Positions 5,363 through 8,529 of a stretch of 8,529 nucleotides of DNA are shown piece by piece. The stretch lies in assembly GCA_039187375.1 (NCBI GenBank), contig JBCCZN010000122.1:1-8529 (forward strand), written 5' to 3'. Below the pieces are notes generated by a model that had not been told where the DNA came from, ran no database searches, and saw only the letters and a list, made by a program, of their open reading frames with translations. The DNA comes from CALBPI01 sp039187375. Lineage in GTDB: Bacteria > Pseudomonadota > Gammaproteobacteria > Steroidobacterales > Woeseiaceae. A program made the position numbers and the translations under genes. Numbering within the stretch: position 1 is the stretch's first letter; each line of letters begins with the position of its first letter.

Positions 5363-7582
5363 TCATCTGCCGTGAATCCTGAATTCAGTTTGAAGTTCGG
5401 CATTGGAATCGCCCCCAATCCAGGCGTGAAACACACCAGGCTCAACGACAAATCGATTGCTGCGACCAAAAAATCCCAGCGCGTCCTGTGTTAGCCTGAA
5501 GGTAATCCGGCACCGCTCCCCCGGCTCGAGCTCGCACTGTTGCCAATCCCGTAGCTCGCGCACCGGTCTCGTCACGCTACCAACCAGATCACGCACATAT
5601 AACTGCACGGTCTCCACCCCTGTGCACTGACCGGTATTGATAACGTCAGCACCAATCACCAGATCGTCGCCAGGTCTCAGGTCGTATTGCTCAACCGCGA
5701 TGTTCTCGTACGCGAACGTGGTGTAGCTCAGCCCGTAACCAAATGGGAACAATGGCAGATAGCCCGCATCCAGATGATAGGCAGTCATACCCGTGGACAG
5801 CTGGTCTGCGTTGGCATCAATGTCATCGATCATGACAACCGAATGCGGCGACGGCGGCTTGCCCGTGTTTTTTTGCGCGTAATAGATCGGCACCTGACCC
5901 ACCATCTTCGGCAAGGTGGCCGGTAACTTGCCACGCGGTGTTGTGTGTCCAAATATCAAATCGACCAAAGCGGGCCCCGCCATCGTGCCCAGATGTCCGG
6001 CGAACAACACCGAGTCCAGCCGATCAATGACATTGGTAAGTGTCAGCGGCCTGCCCGTCATGATAACGGCAATGAGTGGTTTGCCCAGTTCGGCCAGGTG
6101 ACTAACCAGTTCGGCTTGTGCGCCCGGCAAATCGATATCGGCGCGCGAGTGAGCCTCGCCGGAGAGAATCGCCTCCTCTCCGAGAAACAGCAATGTCGCG
6201 TCAGCGGACTGCACGGCATTCGCCGCCGCCTCAAAACCACTGCTATCACGACTGCGACTCGTCGCAAGCGCCGGCACATGTTGCACTGCCACGGTGTCGC
6301 CCAGTGTTTGCTGCAGCGCATCCAGCGGCGTGACACTCAAACTCGGATCACCATCAAAAATCCAGGTGCCAAGCTGCTCACGCGGCGCATGCGCCAATGG
6401 CCCAATGACCGCCAACGAGCGGATCATCGACGAATCCAGCGGCAACATGCCTGCATCGTTTTTCAACAAGACGACGCTATCGCGTGCCGCGGCCTGTGCT
6501 ACCTCCGCTGCCGCTTCCGGGGCGGGTGGTGCCACGGCGTACACGTCTGTAAGTGGCGCATCGAATAAACCCAGCGCAAATTTCAATGTCAGCACGCGCG
6601 CAGCGGCCGTATCGATGACCGCCGGCTCAACGCAGCCGTCACGAACAAGCGACTCTAAGTGTTGGTGATAGGCATCGCCATGCATCTCGACATCGACGCC
6701 GGCGGTCGCCGCCTCGTGCGCTGCATCCCGATCGCTCTCTGTCAGTCCGTGAACACACAATTGTCGAACCGAATCCCAATCGCTGACAACAATACCCTCG
6801 TAGCCCCACTCACCACGAAGCACCGTGCGCAACAAAAATTCATTCGCCGTTGCCGGTATCCCGTCAATGTCACTGAACGAGGTCATGAATGAGGCAACAC
6901 CCGCATCTGCCGCGGCCGTAAATGGCCGCAGGTAGACATTACGCAGTTCGTTTTCCGGCACATTAGTCGTGGCGTAGTCGCGACCGCTTTCGGCTACACC
7001 ATAGCCAGCAAAGTGCTTGGCACATCCGGCGATACTGTCGGGTGCCGACAATTCCTGACCCTGAAAACCGCGCACCATCGCAGCACCCAGACGCGATACC
7101 AGGAGTGGATCTTCTCCGAGACTCTCTGCGATACGCCCCCACCGCGGATCACGTGCAACATCCAGCATCGGGGCAAAAGTCCAATTGATGCCGCATGCGG
7201 CCGCTTCCCGCGCGGCGACTCGTGCACCCGCCTCAACAACGGATTCGCTCCAGCTAGCCGCCTGTGCAAATGGAATAGGCATCACCGTTCGGAAGCCGTG
7301 AATGACATCGCGGGCGCTGAGCAATGGAATGCCCAATCGACTCTCATCTCGGGCTATGCGCTGTAGCTCATTGACCAGACCGACATCGACCAGATTCAGA
7401 ATAGAACCAACCTGACCGGCACGAACCTGATGCACTACGTCGTCGGGCAAATAGCCTTCACCGACGTTGACCTGCCAAAGCTGACCAATCTTCTCAGTCA
7501 GTGACATTTTCGACAGTAATTCGGCAACTCGTGTTGGAACGTCTGCCGCCTGATTGAGATCAGCGGCGCCCTGCATGCTCAC
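5363..7582 (-). CDS. GH3 family beta-glucosidase, probably cytoplasmic
   Basis: This 739-residue protein is full length for a three-domain GH3 enzyme. The N-terminal TIM-barrel (about 15-340) has KIGQLWQ, IPLLSARDVIHGF, FAPMLDVARDPRWGR, CAKHFAGYG and GIVVSDWD, where Asp268 is the expected nucleophile. The alpha/beta sandwich (about 360-560) contains FLGEE and SGEAHSRADIDLPG; Glu476 is the likely acid/base by comparison with BglX-type enzymes. FPFGYGLSYTTF (612-623) leads into a fibronectin-III-like domain (about 625-735). It should release glucose from the non-reducing ends of beta-glucan oligosaccharides. No signal peptide or lipobox is visible, so it probably acts in the cytoplasm on imported oligosaccharides. 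The start is GTG at 7582, with GGGGA ten bases away, or ATG at 7576; they differ by two residues. It is first in the GH3-GH17-LysR operon and divergent from the symporter. Confidence 0.95.
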   Translation of the reverse strand: MSMQGAADLNQAADVPTRVAELLSKMSLTEKIGQLWQVNVGEGYLPDDVVHQVRAGQVGSILNLVDVGLVNELQRIARDESRLGIPLLSARDVIHGFRTVMPIPFAQAASWSESVVEAGARVAAREAAACGINWTFAPMLDVARDPRWGRIAESLGEDPLLVSRLGAAMVRGFQGQELSAPDSIAGCAKHFAGYGVAESGRDYATTNVPENELRNVYLRPFTAAADAGVASFMTSFSDIDGIPATANEFLLRTVLRGEWGYEGIVVSDWDSVRQLCVHGLTESDRDAAHEAATAGVDVEMHGDAYHQHLESLVRDGCVEPAVIDTAAARVLTLKFALGLFDAPLTDVYAVAPPAPEAAAEVAQAAARDSVVLLKNDAGMLPLDSSMIRSLAVIGPLAHAPREQLGTWIFDGDPSLSVTPLDALQQTLGDTVAVQHVPALATSRSRDSSGFEAAANAVQSADATLLFLGEEAILSGEAHSRADIDLPGAQAELVSHLAELGKPLIAVIMTGRPLTLTNVIDRLDSVLFAGHLGTMAGPALVDLIFGHTTPRGKLPATLPKMVGQVPIYYAQKNTGKPPSPHSVVMIDDIDANADQLSTGMTAYHLDAGYLPLFPFGYGLSYTTFAYENIAVEQYDLRPGDDLVIGADVINTGQCTGVETVQLYVRDLVGSVTRPVRELRDWQQCELEPGERCRITFRLTQDALGFFGRSNRFVVEPGVFHAWIGGDSNAELQTEFRIHGR

Positions 7583-7607
7583 GTCTCACGTTCCCCAATG
7601 GCGTTAT

Positions 7608-7636
7608 TTGACAGCGCTGTCATTGTAACCGATGAT
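7608..7636 (+). promoter_or_regulatory. Probable sigma-70 promoter of the symporter gene
   Basis: A perfect -35 TTGACA (7608-7613), a 17-base spacer, and -10 GATGAT (7631-7636, 4 of 6 matches) point toward the symporter gene, leaving a leader of about 30 bases. The operator palindrome covers the -35 and half the spacer, so a bound protein would block polymerase. Confidence 0.55.
7609..7622. promoter_or_regulatory. Operator-like perfect palindrome TGACAGCGCTGTCA
   Basis: This 14-base inverted repeat is perfect and lies between divergent symporter and GH3 genes. Even symmetry around a central CG fits LacI/GalR-family operators. It overlaps the rightward -35 and sits just after the leftward -10, so one bound repressor could control both directions. 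A one-base variant lies upstream of GH16 at 2976-2989. The binding protein is not encoded in this window. Confidence 0.7.
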
Positions 7637-7652
7637 CCGGCGTCAGTGGCAA
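7622..7652 (-). promoter_or_regulatory. Possible promoter of the GH3-GH17-LysR operon
   Basis: The minus strand reads TTGCCA (7652-7647), a 19-base spacer, then TACAAT (7627-7622). Both hexamers match consensus at 5 of 6 positions; the spacer is two bases longer than ideal. The palindrome at 7609-7622 begins at the last base of the -10, so a repressor would cover the transcription start. Confidence 0.45.
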
Positions 7653-7662
7653 GCCGCCACGG

Positions 7663-7669
7663 GGGGGAC
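7663..7669 (+). promoter_or_regulatory. GGGGGAC ribosome-binding-site element of the symporter gene
   Basis: A run of seven G (7661-7667) followed by AC stands 8 bases from G-run to the ATG at 7676. No other Shine-Dalgarno-like sequence is present. The element matches those before GH16 and GH17. Confidence 0.5.
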
Positions 7670-7675
7670 AAAATA

Positions 7676-8529
7676 ATGAGTGCAGGTACGCAAAATGCGA
7701 CCGCACCGGAGGATCGTATTCCGTTTCACTTGAAACTGGTTTATGGCATCGGTGCATTTGTCAATAACACACTCGCCGCAGCAATCGGTAGCATGACGAT
7801 TGTCTTGAATCTCGGACTTGGGCTTAGCCCAACGTTAGTCGGCCTGCTCGGTGCACTGCCCAGATTAACCGATGCCATCACCGACCCGTTGATGGGTTAT
7901 ATATCCGACAACACCAATACTAAATACGGACGCAGGCGCCCCTATATTTTTATTGGAGCCATCGCAGCAGGCCTCATTTTTATACTGCTATGGCAACTTC
8001 CACCAGGAAAAAGCGATGGCTTTTATTTTTGGTACTTCCTTGGCGGTTCGCTGATTTTTTATCTTGCGTACACAATATTCGCCACACCCTGGGTTGCTTT
8101 GGGTTACGAGTTGACACCCGATTACCACGAGCGAACGCGGCTCATGGGTGTGCAGAATTTTATTGGCAATATTGCGTACATGGTATCGCCCTACTTTTTA
8201 GCGATCATGTATTTGCCAGCGTTTGATAATGAGGTCCAAGGCGCGTCTCGTCTTGCCATTATCATTGGCATTGTGGTGATAGCACTCGGTGTATTACCTG
8301 CAATTTTTCTGCGAGAGCGCTTTACTGGGAACACCAATGACGACTCTTCGAATAGCGAGAAAAACAGTACGGGTAGTGTCATTTGGGAGAATCTGAAGCA
8401 GTTCGCTAAAGGTTTTGCGACAACGCTGAAATTCTCGCCGTTTTTGAAGCTGTGTCTTGCAACATTCCTCGTATTCAACGGATTTATTTTGATTGCGGCG
8501 TTCCAGTCTTACGTGATCATCTACTACGT
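7676..8529 (+). CDS. GPH-family (MelB-like) sugar:cation symporter, 3' end outside window
   Basis: The frame from the ATG at 7676 is open to the right edge: 284 residues, about the first 60 percent of a typical 12-helix GPH transporter of the major facilitator superfamily. The family signature is clear at 64-90: LTDAITDPLMGYISDNT, then KYGRRRPYI. Asp66 and Asp70 have the D-x3-D spacing of the cation-site aspartates on helix 2 of MelB. The conserved loop GYELTPDYHERTRLMG (143-158) follows helix 4. About seven hydrophobic segments are visible, with a charged Ser/Asn/Glu-rich cytoplasmic loop near residues 217-235 between the halves. It would import glucose or beta-glucan-derived oligosaccharides across the inner membrane with Na+ or H+, supplying the cytoplasmic GH3. 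The sugar is inferred from the divergent glucanase operon and shared operator. The start is supported by an upstream GGGGGAC element and a promoter at the right distance. Confidence 0.92.
   Translation, partial: MSAGTQNATAPEDRIPFHLKLVYGIGAFVNNTLAAAIGSMTIVLNLGLGLSPTLVGLLGALPRLTDAITDPLMGYISDNTNTKYGRRRPYIFIGAIAAGLIFILLWQLPPGKSDGFYFWYFLGGSLIFYLAYTIFATPWVALGYELTPDYHERTRLMGVQNFIGNIAYMVSPYFLAIMYLPAFDNEVQGASRLAIIIGIVVIALGVLPAIFLRERFTGNTNDDSSNSEKNSTGSVIWENLKQFAKGFATTLKFSPFLKLCLATFLVFNGFILIAAFQSYVIIYY

Noticed and set aside
5344..5469. Longer N-terminus for the GH17 protein
   Set aside because: It would overlap the GH3 coding end and place a lipoprotein signal 43 residues inside the protein; the ATG at 5343 has its own initiation element.
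5945..6568. 207-codon plus-strand open frame
   Set aside because: It is antisense to the conserved GH3 gene and has a basic, low-complexity composition with no recognisable motif.
8191..8478. 95-codon minus-strand open frame
   Set aside because: It is antisense to the symporter, which has clear family signatures through this stretch.

Overview
The window looks like part of a glucan (probably laminarin, beta-1,3-glucan) utilisation locus from a Gram-negative, probably marine gammaproteobacterium. This is inferred from three lipoprotein-type signal peptides, moderate GC, closely packed genes, and a set of GH16, GH17 and GH3 glycosidases beside a GPH-type sugar symporter. The organism cannot be named from the sequence alone.

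Layout. A 93-base divergent intergenic region (7583-7675) separates a rightward GPH/MFS symporter gene (7676 to beyond the right edge) from a leftward cluster. Leftward, in order of transcription: a GH3 beta-glucosidase (7582-5363), 19 bases, a GH17 lipoprotein (5343-4327), and a LysR-type regulator (4330-3437) whose GTG start overlaps the GH17 stop in a GTGA. A weak terminator-like hairpin follows. Next is a 73-residue protein of unknown function (3306-3085) with its own plausible promoter and a strong Shine-Dalgarno site, then a G/C-rich hairpin, a GH16 laminarinase lipoprotein (2902-1949), and a lipoprotein of tandem beta-sandwich-like repeats (1854 to beyond the left edge).

How it could work (inference). 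The GH16 and GH17 lipoproteins would cut beta-1,3-glucan at the cell surface and the repeat lipoprotein would bind or display the glycan. Oligosaccharides or glucose would be imported, the last membrane step by the GPH symporter, and the GH3 enzyme, which has no visible signal peptide, would finish hydrolysis in the cytoplasm. No TonB-dependent receptor lies within the window.

Regulation. A perfect 14-bp palindrome, TGACAGCGCTGTCA, sits between the divergent symporter and GH3 genes. A one-base variant, TGACAGCGTTGTCA, sits upstream of GH16. In both places the site overlaps a TTGACA -35 hexamer. Its central CG symmetry is typical of LacI-family operators, yet the only regulator in the window is of the LysR family, so a second regulator encoded elsewhere is likely. 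Three genes (symporter, GH17, GH16) also share a GGGGGAC element 7-8 bases from G-run to start codon, in place of an ordinary Shine-Dalgarno site.

The least explained parts are the 73-residue protein, the shared operator with no matching regulator, and the repeat lipoprotein with its polyglycine linkers.
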